IMG/VR virus record: IMGVR_UViG_3300037189_019103
Span: 1-27,155 of that record
DNA from: a virus
Length of the DNA stretch: 27,155 nucleotides
Strand: one strand, 5' to 3'
The notes below the pieces were generated by a model. It ran no database searches. It was not told the DNA's origin and saw only the letters and a program-made list of their open reading frames with translations. A program made the position numbers and the translations under genes. Shown here one piece after another: positions 6,338-14,282 of this stretch. Position 1 is the first letter of the stretch, and every line of letters begins with the position of its first letter.

Positions 6338-7591
6338 ATGGGAATACCTAAAAGAAAAAATGATATACAAGTTTATAATAGTAATAGTGGTATAAACGAA
6401 ACTAATGTAAAAGGAAGAAGAAAAGAATTATTAGAAAGAATAACAAAATCAGATACTTTCTTACCCGATTCAATTTTACATGAAGATCTTGATTTAGGTA
6501 TGTTAAATTTTATTACTGAAAATTTTAAAATTGTTTCTGATGGTGAGGAAATACCAATAATACCTAAAATTTTAACAGTTCAAAGATGGGGAGAAATTTC
6601 GAATAATTGGTCATTCTCTGATGAAAGTGGTAATATAAAATTACCATTTATTGCGGTAATTAGAAAACCTGATGTTCAATTTGGTACTAACCCATCTATT
6701 CATAGAACTATACCAGATAGAAGACAATTTTTTTATGCATCAGTTCCAACATGGAATGGAACACAAATGGGTGCTGATGTGTATAAAATACCACAACCAA
6801 TCGCTGTTGACATATCATTTGAAGTAAGTGTTATTTGTAATAAACTAAGAGATATAAATCTTTTTAATAAAAAAATATTACAAAAATTTTCATCTAGACA
6901 ATCATATACAACAGTAAAAGGTCATTATATACCCATAGTATTAGAAAGAATAGAAGATTCTAGTCCAATGGATTCTTTAGATAATAGAAGATTCTATATT
7001 CAAAATTATTCTTTTTTAATGTTAGGTTTCTTAATTGATGATGAAGAATTTGAAGTTAAACCAGCAATTAGTAGATTGTTCTTATTAAATGAATTTATTC
7101 AAAGTAATAATTTTATAAAAAAATATATTACAAAAACTATTGAAGTAACTATCGTGTCTTTTCCAGCTGATGGAGTACAAAAAATTTTTAGTGTTGGTGA
7201 AACTATAAATGTTTTATTTACTGTGACAATTAATGGTCTTGTTCAAATTAGAGATGACGATTATTTTCATGTTTCTAAAACATCAAAAATAAGTTTTATT
7301 GAATCACCTGTAGAAGGTTCAGTAATAACAATAACATATTATAAGGGAAGAAATGAAACATTTAATGATAATTTCGGTAAACCTTTAAATGTATTATACC
7401 AAACTTTTATATATGATGGATCCACATTAGAATTCACAACTATAGATTTGATAGATAGTGTGATTAGTTTAGATATAAATGGTCTTGTTGAAGATGAAGG
7501 TGTAGGTTTTGAAGTTTCAGGTAATAATAAAATTAAAATTTTAGGTACACCTATTTTAGGTTCAAAAATAAGTGTTGTTTTTTTAAATTAA
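6338..7591 (+). CDS. Tail completion / sheath terminator protein, T4 gp15-like, with C-terminal repeat modules
   Basis: A 417-residue protein. Residues about 70-250 resemble the gp15 tail-completion family: a strand block with ILTVQRWGEISNNW and FIAVIRKPDVQFGTNPS, then PQPIAVDISFEVSVICNKLRD (the 'P-x-P-hydrophobic, strand, helix' pattern), FSSRQSYTTVKGHYIPIVLE, and RRFYIQNYSFLMLGFLID. T4 gp15 is 272 residues and caps the tail tube and sheath before head joining. The extra length is C-terminal: two tandem beta modules, about 262-346 and 347-417, each containing INGLV, a short acidic turn, a 'VSxxxKI' strand and a 'P-x-x-GS-x-I' strand. They look like small beta-sandwich decorations. It lies immediately upstream of the sheath gene, as expected. 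The gp15 call is good but not certain; the repeats are read directly. Confidence 0.55.
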   Translation: MGIPKRKNDIQVYNSNSGINETNVKGRRKELLERITKSDTFLPDSILHEDLDLGMLNFITENFKIVSDGEEIPIIPKILTVQRWGEISNNWSFSDESGNIKLPFIAVIRKPDVQFGTNPSIHRTIPDRRQFFYASVPTWNGTQMGADVYKIPQPIAVDISFEVSVICNKLRDINLFNKKILQKFSSRQSYTTVKGHYIPIVLERIEDSSPMDSLDNRRFYIQNYSFLMLGFLIDDEEFEVKPAISRLFLLNEFIQSNNFIKKYITKTIEVTIVSFPADGVQKIFSVGETINVLFTVTINGLVQIRDDDYFHVSKTSKISFIESPVEGSVITITYYKGRNETFNDNFGKPLNVLYQTFIYDGSTLEFTTIDLIDSVISLDINGLVEDEGVGFEVSGNNKIKILGTPILGSKISVVFLN

Positions 7592-7642
7592 ATTTTAAAT
7601 GACAATTTAAAATTATATAAAAATCTTTGATAAAAATAAAGA

Positions 7643-7650
7643 TATTTATA
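7643..7650 (+). promoter_or_regulatory. TATTTATA box before the tail sheath gene
   Basis: TATTTATA lies 37 nt before the sheath ATG, within the 96-nt non-coding gap 7592-7687. The distance would allow a transcript leader of about 30 nt, the most comfortable promoter-to-start spacing of the set. Confidence 0.4.
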
Positions 7651-7687
7651 TTATAAGAAATAAAATAAATAAACCAAAATTTTAAAT

Positions 7688-10531
7688 ATGTCAAATTCAA
7701 ATAGAGTTTTCGTATCTCCAGGTGTTTATACATCAGAAAAAGATTTAACATTTGTTGCTCAAAGTGTTGGTGTCACAACTCTCGGATTAGTTGGTGAAAC
7801 ATTAAAAGGTCCAGCTTTTGAACCCATACTTATTAGTGATTATAACGAATTTAAACAATACTTCGGTGGTTCAACACCTGTGAAAGATGGTAATGGTAAT
7901 CCAAAATATGAATTACCTTATGTAGCAAAATCGTATCTTGAGGAATCAAATCAACTTTTTGTAACAAAAATATTAGGATTAACAGGATATAAACCTGTTA
8001 AAACTTACTCAATTAAAACAATTGGTGGCGTAGAATTGGGTTCATTAAGTGGTTCAACTACCGGAACATGTGATCCATCAACAAGTGCTGAAATAACTGG
8101 AAGTACGTTTTATCAAAACTTATCTGGAATAACAACATATGATGGTGAAACTTTTTTGAATTATATGGATAGTACGTTTAGTAATAATACTAATAGTAAT
8201 AATGGTCAATGGTTTGTTATTGGTTTAGTGCCTGAGGATGAAATAACGGGGTTGGTTAGTAGTGACGAAGAAATATCGCCATTAACTGGTCTTATAAATT
8301 CAACAAATCCAAATAATAAAGAATGGTATAATCAATTATGTAATAGTAATGGTACTGAAGTTTATTCTTATTTATTTGTTTACAATTCAGGAACTACTGC
8401 ATTTGATGTTACTCAATTTACATACAATTCAACAGTATTGACTGATTATAATAATCAAGTAGTACTTTCTTTTAGATCAAGAGGTTCCTATTCAGGACAA
8501 ACATTATTACTTGAAACAACAGGTAATACTCAATTTAATATTAGTGGAAATGATATTTTGAAAAATCCTTTATCTGAATTTACTATCAACGTAACTGGTT
8601 CAACAAGTGGTTCTAAAGTATTTACATGTTCTATGGATACAACATCACCAAAATATGTAACAAAAGTTTTAGGTACTGATGTTTTTGATAAACCAAAAGA
8701 TGAGATTCCGATTTATGTACATGAAGCATATCCTAATTATTTATCATCAGCATATAAACAAGGTTTTATTAGAGGTCTAAGTTTAGATGAAGTATATGTT
8801 TCAGAAGGAAATAATTACGCAACTCAATGGGACACCCCATTATCACCAATGGTAGTATCAGAAGTTAGAGGTGGTAAAGTTTCAGATTTATTTCAAGTAA
8901 TAACTATTTCTGATGGAAATAGTGCAAATGCAGAAATTAAAATTTCAATTATAAATATTAATATTGAAACAGGTGAATTTGATCTATTAGTTAGAGATTT
9001 TAATGATACTGATGAAAATCAAGTTGTAATTGAAAAATTCACACGTTGTTCAATGAATCCTGATTTACCTGGATATATTGCAAGAAAAGTTGGTACATCT
9101 GATACTGAATATGAATTACGTTCAAAATATATCATGTTAAACATGGCGTCAAATCATCCAGTAGATGCATTTCCAGCAGGATTTAAAGGTTTTGTAAATA
9201 ATTCTTCATTTTCAGGATCGACATTAGGTTCTATCATGTATAAGACCGAATTTTATGATGCTGGAGATATTGTTGGGTATAATGCAGATGGATCTGATAT
9301 TCAATCATCAGGTGATAAAATTAAAAAAATAAGTTTTGGTCTTTCTTCACAAATAGGATTTGATAAAGATTTATTTAAGTTCAAAGGTACGTCAGCAATT
9401 ACAACAACAAATGGTTTCCACTTATCAGTAAACGCGGCACCTATTACGGGAACAACTTTTATTACAACACCATATAATTTAGAAAGTCAAACAGGTGTTG
9501 ATAATGTTTTAACAAATATTAATTACCGTAAATTTACTTTTGCGGTATGTGGTGGTTATGATGGTTGGGATATATACAGACAAGTTAGAACATATAGTGA
9601 TCAATATATCTTTGGAAAACAAACATATGTTAGTGGTAACACATCAAATGGTGGTTTATTCAGTACATCTGTTGGTAATTCTGATTACTATTCTTATTTA
9701 CAAGGTATAAATACATTTTCAAATCCTGAATCAGTTAATATTAATATTTTTGCAACTCCTGGTATTAATTTTTATGACCATAGTTCATTAACATCACAAG
9801 CAATTGATATTATTGAAAATGATAGAGCGGATTCACTTTATATTATTGCACCACCAAATTATTCAACAGTTGAAGAAGTTGTAGATGCGTTAGATAGTGT
9901 TTCATTAGATACTAATTATTCTGCGACATATTGGCCATGGATACAAGTAAGAGATGTTGATAACGCAACTCAATTATTTATACCACCAACTGGTGAAGTT
10001 GTAAGAAATATAGCATTAACTGATAATGTATCTTTTCCATGGTTTGCAGTTGCTGGATATTCAAGAGGATTAGTAAAATCTATAAAAGCTATAAAAAAAT
10101 TAACTCTTGATGAAAGAGATGAATTATATAAAAATAGAATAAACCCAATTGCTACTTTTTCTGATACTGGAACAATAATTTGGGGAAATAAAACTCTTCA
10201 AGTAAGAGAATCTGCTTTAGATAGAATAAATGTTAGAAGATTATTATTAAGAGCAAGAAAACTTATTTCTGCAGTTGCAGTTAGATTACTTTTTGAACAA
10301 AATGATGAACAAGTAAGAAATGAATTTTTAAGATTGGTAAATCCAATATTAGAAGCAATAAAAAGAGAAAGAGGTTTATATGAATTCCGTGTAACGGTAT
10401 CAAATGAACCAGAAGATATTGATGCAAATACTCTTAGAGGTAAAATTTATATAAAACCTACAAGATCATTAGAATTTATTGATGTTGAATTTATTATAAC
10501 ACCAACAGGAGCATCATTTGACAATATATAA
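7688..10531 (+). CDS. Tail sheath protein (T4 gp18-like)
   Basis: A 947-residue protein. The N-terminus has the sheath hallmark VSPGVYTSEKD (9-19), followed by GVTTLGLVGETLKGPAFEP (28-46) and a 'YFGG' strand (about 58-61). The C-terminal third is the conserved sheath core: LYIIAPPNY, WPWIQVRDV, PFAVAGYSRG-like PWFAVAGYSRG, LQVRESALDRINVRRLL, and GLYEFRVTVSNEPEDID near the end. T4 gp18 is 659 residues; the extra length is a Ser/Thr/Gly/Asn-rich region at about 100-330, probably surface domains on the outside of the sheath. Sheath subunits polymerise around the tube and contract to drive infection. The gene is followed by a strong hairpin terminator and a non-coding array before the tube gene, so the unit may be transcribed separately. 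Confidence 0.95.
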   Translation: MSNSNRVFVSPGVYTSEKDLTFVAQSVGVTTLGLVGETLKGPAFEPILISDYNEFKQYFGGSTPVKDGNGNPKYELPYVAKSYLEESNQLFVTKILGLTGYKPVKTYSIKTIGGVELGSLSGSTTGTCDPSTSAEITGSTFYQNLSGITTYDGETFLNYMDSTFSNNTNSNNGQWFVIGLVPEDEITGLVSSDEEISPLTGLINSTNPNNKEWYNQLCNSNGTEVYSYLFVYNSGTTAFDVTQFTYNSTVLTDYNNQVVLSFRSRGSYSGQTLLLETTGNTQFNISGNDILKNPLSEFTINVTGSTSGSKVFTCSMDTTSPKYVTKVLGTDVFDKPKDEIPIYVHEAYPNYLSSAYKQGFIRGLSLDEVYVSEGNNYATQWDTPLSPMVVSEVRGGKVSDLFQVITISDGNSANAEIKISIININIETGEFDLLVRDFNDTDENQVVIEKFTRCSMNPDLPGYIARKVGTSDTEYELRSKYIMLNMASNHPVDAFPAGFKGFVNNSSFSGSTLGSIMYKTEFYDAGDIVGYNADGSDIQSSGDKIKKISFGLSSQIGFDKDLFKFKGTSAITTTNGFHLSVNAAPITGTTFITTPYNLESQTGVDNVLTNINYRKFTFAVCGGYDGWDIYRQVRTYSDQYIFGKQTYVSGNTSNGGLFSTSVGNSDYYSYLQGINTFSNPESVNINIFATPGINFYDHSSLTSQAIDIIENDRADSLYIIAPPNYSTVEEVVDALDSVSLDTNYSATYWPWIQVRDVDNATQLFIPPTGEVVRNIALTDNVSFPWFAVAGYSRGLVKSIKAIKKLTLDERDELYKNRINPIATFSDTGTIIWGNKTLQVRESALDRINVRRLLLRARKLISAVAVRLLFEQNDEQVRNEFLRLVNPILEAIKRERGLYEFRVTVSNEPEDIDANTLRGKIYIKPTRSLEFIDVEFIITPTGASFDNI

Positions 10532-10553
10532 GACTAAATGTTTTTTTTATCAT

Positions 10554-10591
10554 AAATCCCCATTTATTTAACAATATTTGGGGATTTTTTT
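10554..10591 (+). terminator. Rho-independent terminator after the sheath gene
   Basis: A 9-bp stem AAATCCCCA / TGGGGATTT (10554-10562 with 10579-10587) encloses a 16-nt loop and runs into a T-tract (10585-10591). It lies 22 nt after the sheath stop codon. Confidence 0.85.
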
Positions 10592-10593
10592 AT

Positions 10594-10603
10594 ATACTAG
10601 TAT
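10594..10603. repeat. ATACTAGTAT palindrome, first copy
   Basis: A perfect 10-bp palindrome just after the sheath terminator. An identical palindrome is at 10647-10656, where it forms the left edge of the CTAG array. The interval between them is almost entirely A and T. Confidence 0.6.
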
Positions 10604-10649
10604 CTATCATAAAAAATAAATTAATATTAAAAAGTATTTTTTTTTTATA

Positions 10650-10794
10650 CTAGTATCTAGTATCTAGTATCTAGTATCTAGTATCTAGTATCTCTAGTAT
10701 CTAGGATCTCTAGTATATAGGATCTCTAGTATCTAGGATCTCTAGTATCTAGGATCTCTAGTATCTAGGATCTCTAGTATCTAGGATCTCTAGT
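10650..10794. repeat. CTAG-rich tandem array: six 7-bp units then six 16-bp units
   Basis: The 351-base stretch 10532-10882 between the sheath and tube genes has no ORF. It holds the terminator at its left end, this array in the middle, and a TATTTATTA box at its right end. The array is built as CTAGTAT x6 (10650-10691), a CT spacer, then CTAGTATCTAGGATCT x6 (10694-10789; copy 2 has TATATAGG in place of TATCTAGG), ending with a partial CTAGT (10790-10794). The 16-mer is a 7-mer plus a CTAGGAT variant plus CT, so one unit evolved from the other. A perfect palindrome ATACTAGTAT (10647-10656) begins it. Short units with no unique spacers exclude CRISPR. Function unknown: candidates are an origin-like iteron set, a protein-binding array, or a slippage-made minisatellite. 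Confidence 0.95.
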
Positions 10795-10855
10795 GCAAAA
10801 ATATAAAATATTAATTTAAATTTCAAGTTTTTTTTTATTTTTTTATAAAATCATA

Positions 10856-10864
10856 TATTTATTA
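10856..10864 (+). promoter_or_regulatory. TATTTATTA box before the tail tube gene
   Basis: TATTTATTA lies 18 nt before the tube ATG, followed by AAG and an A-rich leader. Because a terminator and the CTAG array separate the tube from the sheath, the tube needs its own promoter, and this box is the best candidate. Confidence 0.45.
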
Positions 10865-10882
10865 TTAAGTAATAAAAAAAAA

Positions 10883-11371
10883 ATGGCAGACTTACTAATG
10901 AAAATGCCGGTTCCATATGAGCCGAAAAGACAAAATAGATTTATTCTTCGTTTCCCATCTAGTTTGGGTATAAATGAATGGTATGTATCATCTGCGGCTA
11001 GACCTAGTGCAAAAATTAATTCAGTTGAAATTCCTTTTTTAAATACTTCAACTTATGTTGCCGGAAGATTTACTTGGAATGAAATTAGAGTTACTTTTAG
11101 AGATCCAATTGGTCCATCAGCATCACAAGCATTAATGGAATGGTTTCGTTTACATGCTGAATCAGTAACAGGTCGTATGGGATATGCGGCTGGATATAAA
11201 CAACAAGTTGAATTAGAAATGTTAGATCCAACTGGTGTTGTTGTTGAAAAGTGGATTTTAGAAGGTTGTTTTATAACTGATTTAAATTTCAACGACCTTG
11301 ATTATTCTAGAGATGAAATAGCAACTATTACGTGTTCATTAAGAATGGATAGATGTATTCAAGTGTTTTAA
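10883..11371 (+). CDS. Tail tube protein (T4 gp19-like)
   Basis: A 162-residue protein, almost exactly the length of T4 gp19 (163). Family features are clear: an N-terminal PVPYEPKRQNRFILRFP segment (9-25), VSSAARPSAKINSVEIPFLN (35-54), the hairpin FTWNEIRVTFRDPIGPSASQ (63-82) with the invariant 'W-x-x-I-x-V-x-F-x-D' strand, LMEWFRLHAE, and a C-terminal strand DEIATITCSLRMDRC. Six copies per ring stack to form the inner tube through which DNA passes, templated by the tape measure. It lies alone between a non-coding array and a hairpin terminator, which may give high, independent expression. Confidence 0.95.
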   Translation: MADLLMKMPVPYEPKRQNRFILRFPSSLGINEWYVSSAARPSAKINSVEIPFLNTSTYVAGRFTWNEIRVTFRDPIGPSASQALMEWFRLHAESVTGRMGYAAGYKQQVELEMLDPTGVVVEKWILEGCFITDLNFNDLDYSRDEIATITCSLRMDRCIQVF

Positions 11372-11404
11372 AAATATTAAATTTCGTTGTTCTCTTTATT
11401 CTCC

Positions 11405-11435
11405 AATTCCCATATTAAAATATGGGAATTTTTTT
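11405..11435 (+). terminator. Rho-independent terminator after the tube gene
   Basis: An inverted repeat AATTCCCATATT / AATATGGGAATT (11405-11416 with 11419-11430) with a very short loop runs into a T-tract (11429-11435). It is 33 nt after the tube stop codon. Confidence 0.85.
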
Positions 11436-11467
11436 ATAAAATTTACAATGTTAAAATAATGTTATAT

Positions 11468-11475
11468 TATTTAAT
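11468..11475 (+). promoter_or_regulatory. TATTTAAT box before the gp26-like gene
   Basis: A weaker member of the TATTTATA set, 16 nt before the ATG at 11492 and downstream of the tube terminator, so it may start transcription of the chaperone, tape measure and baseplate genes. Confidence 0.3.
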
Positions 11476-11491
11476 AAATAAAAATATATAA

Positions 11492-12241
11492 ATGGAAGAA
11501 TATAAAATAGACCCTACGATTTCTTATGATATTGTTGAATTACCATCAAGAGGTATTCATTACGGGAATAAGAAAAAATCATTAAGAGTTTCGTATTTAA
11601 CTGCATCAGATGAAAACATACTGTCTGCACAAAATTTGATTGCATCAAATATGGTTGTTGATGAATTGTTAAAAAGAAAAATCTTAGATAAAGATATATC
11701 AATAGATGATATTGTTGATGAAGACAGACAAGCAATTTTATTATTTTTAAGAAATACTGCATTTGGTTCTGAGTATAACTTTTTTTTAACCGACCCAAAA
11801 ACAAATGAGGAATTTAAAGCTACAGTAGATATTAGTGAAATAAAATTAAAAGATTTCACTCTATTACCTGATGAAAATGAAGAATTTAAATATCATATGC
11901 AAAAATGTAATATTGATATTACTTTTAAATTTTTAACAAAAAAACAACAACAACAAATTAATGATATTGAAAAAAGTTGGAATGGTGTTGGTGTTGCTCC
12001 AGTTGTTACTAAACAGTTAGAAATGATGATTAAATCAGTTGCTGGAAATAGAGAAATGATGAATATTCATAATTTTATTGAAAGATTACCTATTAAAGAT
12101 TCACAGGAATTTAAGAAATATGTTAAAGATAATACTCCAGGTTTAGACCTGAAAAAAAATGTAAAATCCCCATCAGGAGAGTCCGTACAAGTTGATATTG
12201 GATTTGGGGTTGAGTTTTTTCGCCCTTTCTACGGATTATAA
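11492..12241 (+). CDS. T4 gp26/gp51-type baseplate / tail-chaperone protein, zero-frame product
   Basis: A 249-residue protein. YDIVELPSRGIHY (13-25), then LRVSYLTASDENILSAQNL (32-50), the helix VVDELLKRKILDKDISIDD (56-74), and DRQAILLFLRNTAFGSEYNF (78-97) form the pattern of the T4 baseplate protein family (gp26/gp51 type): 'ELPSKG-x-Y', 'T-A-x-x-E-D-I-L' and 'R-x-x-x-x-G-x-E-Y'. It lies between the tail tube and the tape measure, exactly where many tailed phages encode a frameshifted tail assembly chaperone pair. The last codons are GAG TTT TTT CGC before only six zero-frame residues, and a 50-residue conserved-looking tail continues in the +1 frame. The gene therefore may make a short and a long product. 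Baseplate versus chaperone role is unresolved. Confidence 0.75.
   Translation: MEEYKIDPTISYDIVELPSRGIHYGNKKKSLRVSYLTASDENILSAQNLIASNMVVDELLKRKILDKDISIDDIVDEDRQAILLFLRNTAFGSEYNFFLTDPKTNEEFKATVDISEIKLKDFTLLPDENEEFKYHMQKCNIDITFKFLTKKQQQQINDIEKSWNGVGVAPVVTKQLEMMIKSVAGNREMMNIHNFIERLPIKDSQEFKKYVKDNTPGLDLKKNVKSPSGESVQVDIGFGVEFFRPFYGL
12215..12224 (+). promoter_or_regulatory. Candidate frameshift site TTTTTTCGCC (+1 or -2)
   Basis: In the zero frame the codons read TTT TTT CGC. A +1 slip lets tRNA-Phe move from TTT to TTC and places GCC in the A site; a -2 slip reaches the same frame. CGC is a rare Arg codon in this AGA-rich genome and could stall the ribosome. The alternative is a real one-base insertion in the six-T run. 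Confidence 0.55.
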
Positions 12242-12374
12242 AAAAATACAATTAGATGAAATTTTGTTTTTGGTTAAGAAAGGTTTTGGATATAGTGACA
12301 TAATTTCAATGCCAATTTATTTACGAAGATATTATATAAATCATATTATTGATTTAGAAAATTCTTCGAAGTAA
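12222..12374 (+). CDS. +1-frame C-terminal extension of the gp26-like protein
   Basis: Fifty codons from GCC (12222) to TAA (12372-12374) encode a well-formed segment: a helix IQLDEILFLVKK, the turn GFGYSD, then MPIYLRRYYINHII. 'Gly-Phe ... hydrophobic-x-MP-x-x-x-R-x-Y' is the kind of motif seen at the end of phage tail chaperone and gp26-type proteins. No convincing start codon or leader exists for an independent gene (only TTG codons inside the upstream gene), so it is best read as the extension made by frameshifting, giving a fusion of about 293 residues. It ends 20 nt before the tape measure start. A broken gene caused by an indel is the main alternative. Confidence 0.6.
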   Translation, partial: ALSTDYKKIQLDEILFLVKKGFGYSDIISMPIYLRRYYINHIIDLENSSK

Positions 12375-12383
12375 TATTTATAT
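12375..12383 (+). promoter_or_regulatory. TATTTATAT box before the tape measure gene
   Basis: TATTTATAT starts immediately after the TAA of the frameshift extension and lies 11 nt before the ATG at 12395. It belongs to the recurring set of structural-gene boxes. Confidence 0.35.
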
Positions 12384-12394
12384 AAAAAATAAAA

Positions 12395-14266
12395 ATGGCT
12401 AGATCGATAAATGAATTTATAAAAATCGCAGAAAAAAGTGGTGGAAATGTTGATAAGTATTTTGATTTAGCTAAACCTGTTAAAGAGGATGAAGTAAAGT
12501 ATTTTATTAAAGCATTTGATGATGTTTATGATACTGATACCGATACTACTACAAATAAAAAACCATCTAATTTTAAAGAAAAACTTAAAGAAGGGTCACG
12601 TGATCTTTTAAATCAAGCAGCAAATATACAATCATTTGGTTCAGAGGTTATATCATATAATTCCCCACTTAAAGAAGGTGGAATAATTGCTCAATCATTT
12701 AAAGGTATTTCTGATATATTATTTAGTAAAACACCAGACAAAAGTGTAGGTTCAGTAATTGGAGATATGTTAAGTAGTGCGGTTGGTAACGTTCTTGAAG
12801 GTGGTATAGATATTTTAAAAAAAGAAGTTGAATTAAGAAATAAAATAAATGCAGAAATAGGGATTGGTGGTGAATTATCAAGAGGTTTAAGAAGTGAAAT
12901 ACTTGAATCATTACCTGTGGTAGAAGGTATGGGATTTGGTTTCGAAGATATTGGAAACGCTATTGTAACAACAATGAAAGAGACTGGTCGTTTTTCATTG
13001 ATGAATCAAGAAACAATGGAAAAAATGGCAGTAACATCAAGGGCGTTTACTGGTGATATGGAAAAAACCGCATTATTATTAAGGAATTTTGAATTAATTG
13101 GTGTGGGCGCTGAAAGTGCTCTTGAAGGTGTAAATAAAATCGGTCAATCGTCATTAAATATTGGATTACAATCTAGAAAAGTTGTTGCTGAAACTCAAAC
13201 AAATTTAAATAAAATAAATCAATATGGTTTTGAGAATGGAGTGAATGGTCTTAGTAGAATGGTTCAAAAATCTATTGAATTTAGAATCTCAATGGATTCT
13301 GCATTTCAATTAGCAGATAAAGTATTTAGTCCGGAAGGGGCAATAGAATTATCGGCTAATTTACAGGCAATTGGTGGTGCTATTGGTGATTTAAATGATC
13401 CATTAAAATTGATGTATATGGCAACTAATAATGTCGAAGGATTACAAGACGCAATAATCGGTGTTGCAGGTTCATTAGCAACATATAATGTAGAACAAGG
13501 TAGGTTTGAAATAACAGGAATTAATTTAAGAAGGGCAAAAGATTTAGCAGGTGACTTAGGTATTAGTTATGACCAATTAGCAAATACTGCAATTGCTGCA
13601 GCAGAAAGATCATCCGCAGCCGTTGATTTATTATCAAGTGGTTTACAGTTAGAAGATAAAGAAAAAGAATTTCTAACTAACATATCTAGAATGGAGGGTG
13701 GTAAAATGATTATTGATGTACCAAAATCATTAGCTAAAGAATTAGGTCTTGACCAAACAAGAATTGCGTTAGATAACTTAGATCAAAATACCGCAAACGC
13801 TCTTTTATCTAATCAAAAATATTTTGAAAAATTATCACCAGAAGAAATTGCCAGAGAACAATATAGTGAAACACAGAAATTAGAACTTAGTGTACGTGAA
13901 ATTGCAACAATGTTAAAAGTTAGATTTGCTTCAACCATAAGAAAACCATTATCAAAAATAGATGATTACTTAAAAGAAGTTAATAATTATATTAACCCAT
14001 CAGATAATAAAGTAACTAGTTTTGATTCTGCATTAGATTTAATTAGAAATGATCACGACAAACAAGCTAACGATTATATAAAAAATATGAACCAATCATC
14101 TAGTGATTCTAAATTAACAATAGACCATAAATTTAGTTTTAATAATGTTAATAGTGACGAATTAGTTAGAATACTTATGAATAATCCACAATTTGTTCAA
14201 TTATTTAATGATAGAATAAAGAAAAATATGAACCAAGGTACCGGTGGTGGGTATAGTGGTTTTTAA
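12395..14266 (+). CDS. Tape measure protein (T4 gp29-like role)
   Basis: A 623-residue, largely helical protein, close to T4 gp29 (590). The N-terminus is charged and Asp/Thr-rich (about 40-60). Residues about 85-180 hold Gly/Ala/Ile-rich segments (SAVGNVLEGGIDIL, GMGFGFEDIGNAIV). The middle is a long stretch of amphipathic helices rich in Ala, Gln, Asn and Ser (for example AESALEGVNKIGQSS and ANLQAIGGAIGDL), and the end is Gly-rich (GTGGGYSGF). No enzymatic motif or lysozyme domain is visible. Position directly after the tube and chaperone genes and before the baseplate genes is the standard tape measure position. If length scales as in other phages, the tail should be similar to that of T4. 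The call rests on composition, size and synteny. Confidence 0.65.
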   Translation: MARSINEFIKIAEKSGGNVDKYFDLAKPVKEDEVKYFIKAFDDVYDTDTDTTTNKKPSNFKEKLKEGSRDLLNQAANIQSFGSEVISYNSPLKEGGIIAQSFKGISDILFSKTPDKSVGSVIGDMLSSAVGNVLEGGIDILKKEVELRNKINAEIGIGGELSRGLRSEILESLPVVEGMGFGFEDIGNAIVTTMKETGRFSLMNQETMEKMAVTSRAFTGDMEKTALLLRNFELIGVGAESALEGVNKIGQSSLNIGLQSRKVVAETQTNLNKINQYGFENGVNGLSRMVQKSIEFRISMDSAFQLADKVFSPEGAIELSANLQAIGGAIGDLNDPLKLMYMATNNVEGLQDAIIGVAGSLATYNVEQGRFEITGINLRRAKDLAGDLGISYDQLANTAIAAAERSSAAVDLLSSGLQLEDKEKEFLTNISRMEGGKMIIDVPKSLAKELGLDQTRIALDNLDQNTANALLSNQKYFEKLSPEEIAREQYSETQKLELSVREIATMLKVRFASTIRKPLSKIDDYLKEVNNYINPSDNKVTSFDSALDLIRNDHDKQANDYIKNMNQSSSDSKLTIDHKFSFNNVNSDELVRILMNNPQFVQLFNDRIKKNMNQGTGGGYSGF

Positions 14267-14282
14267 TAAAAAAAAATAATAA

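Noticed and set aside
7600-7650. Terminator after the gp15-like gene (ATCTTT / AAAGAT)
   Set aside because: Only a 6-bp A/T stem with no following T-tract; too weak to call.
10650-10794. CRISPR array
   Set aside because: Units are 7 and 16 bp, contiguous, with no unique spacers and no cas genes nearby.
11514-11859. Two overlapping minus-strand ORFs opposite the gp26-like gene
   Set aside because: Antisense to a well-supported family member, with biased composition and no leader.
12192-12221. Independent small gene starting at TTG 12192
   Set aside because: The first codons only re-read the upstream gene in another frame, and no leader or ATG exists; frameshift extension or an indel explains it better.
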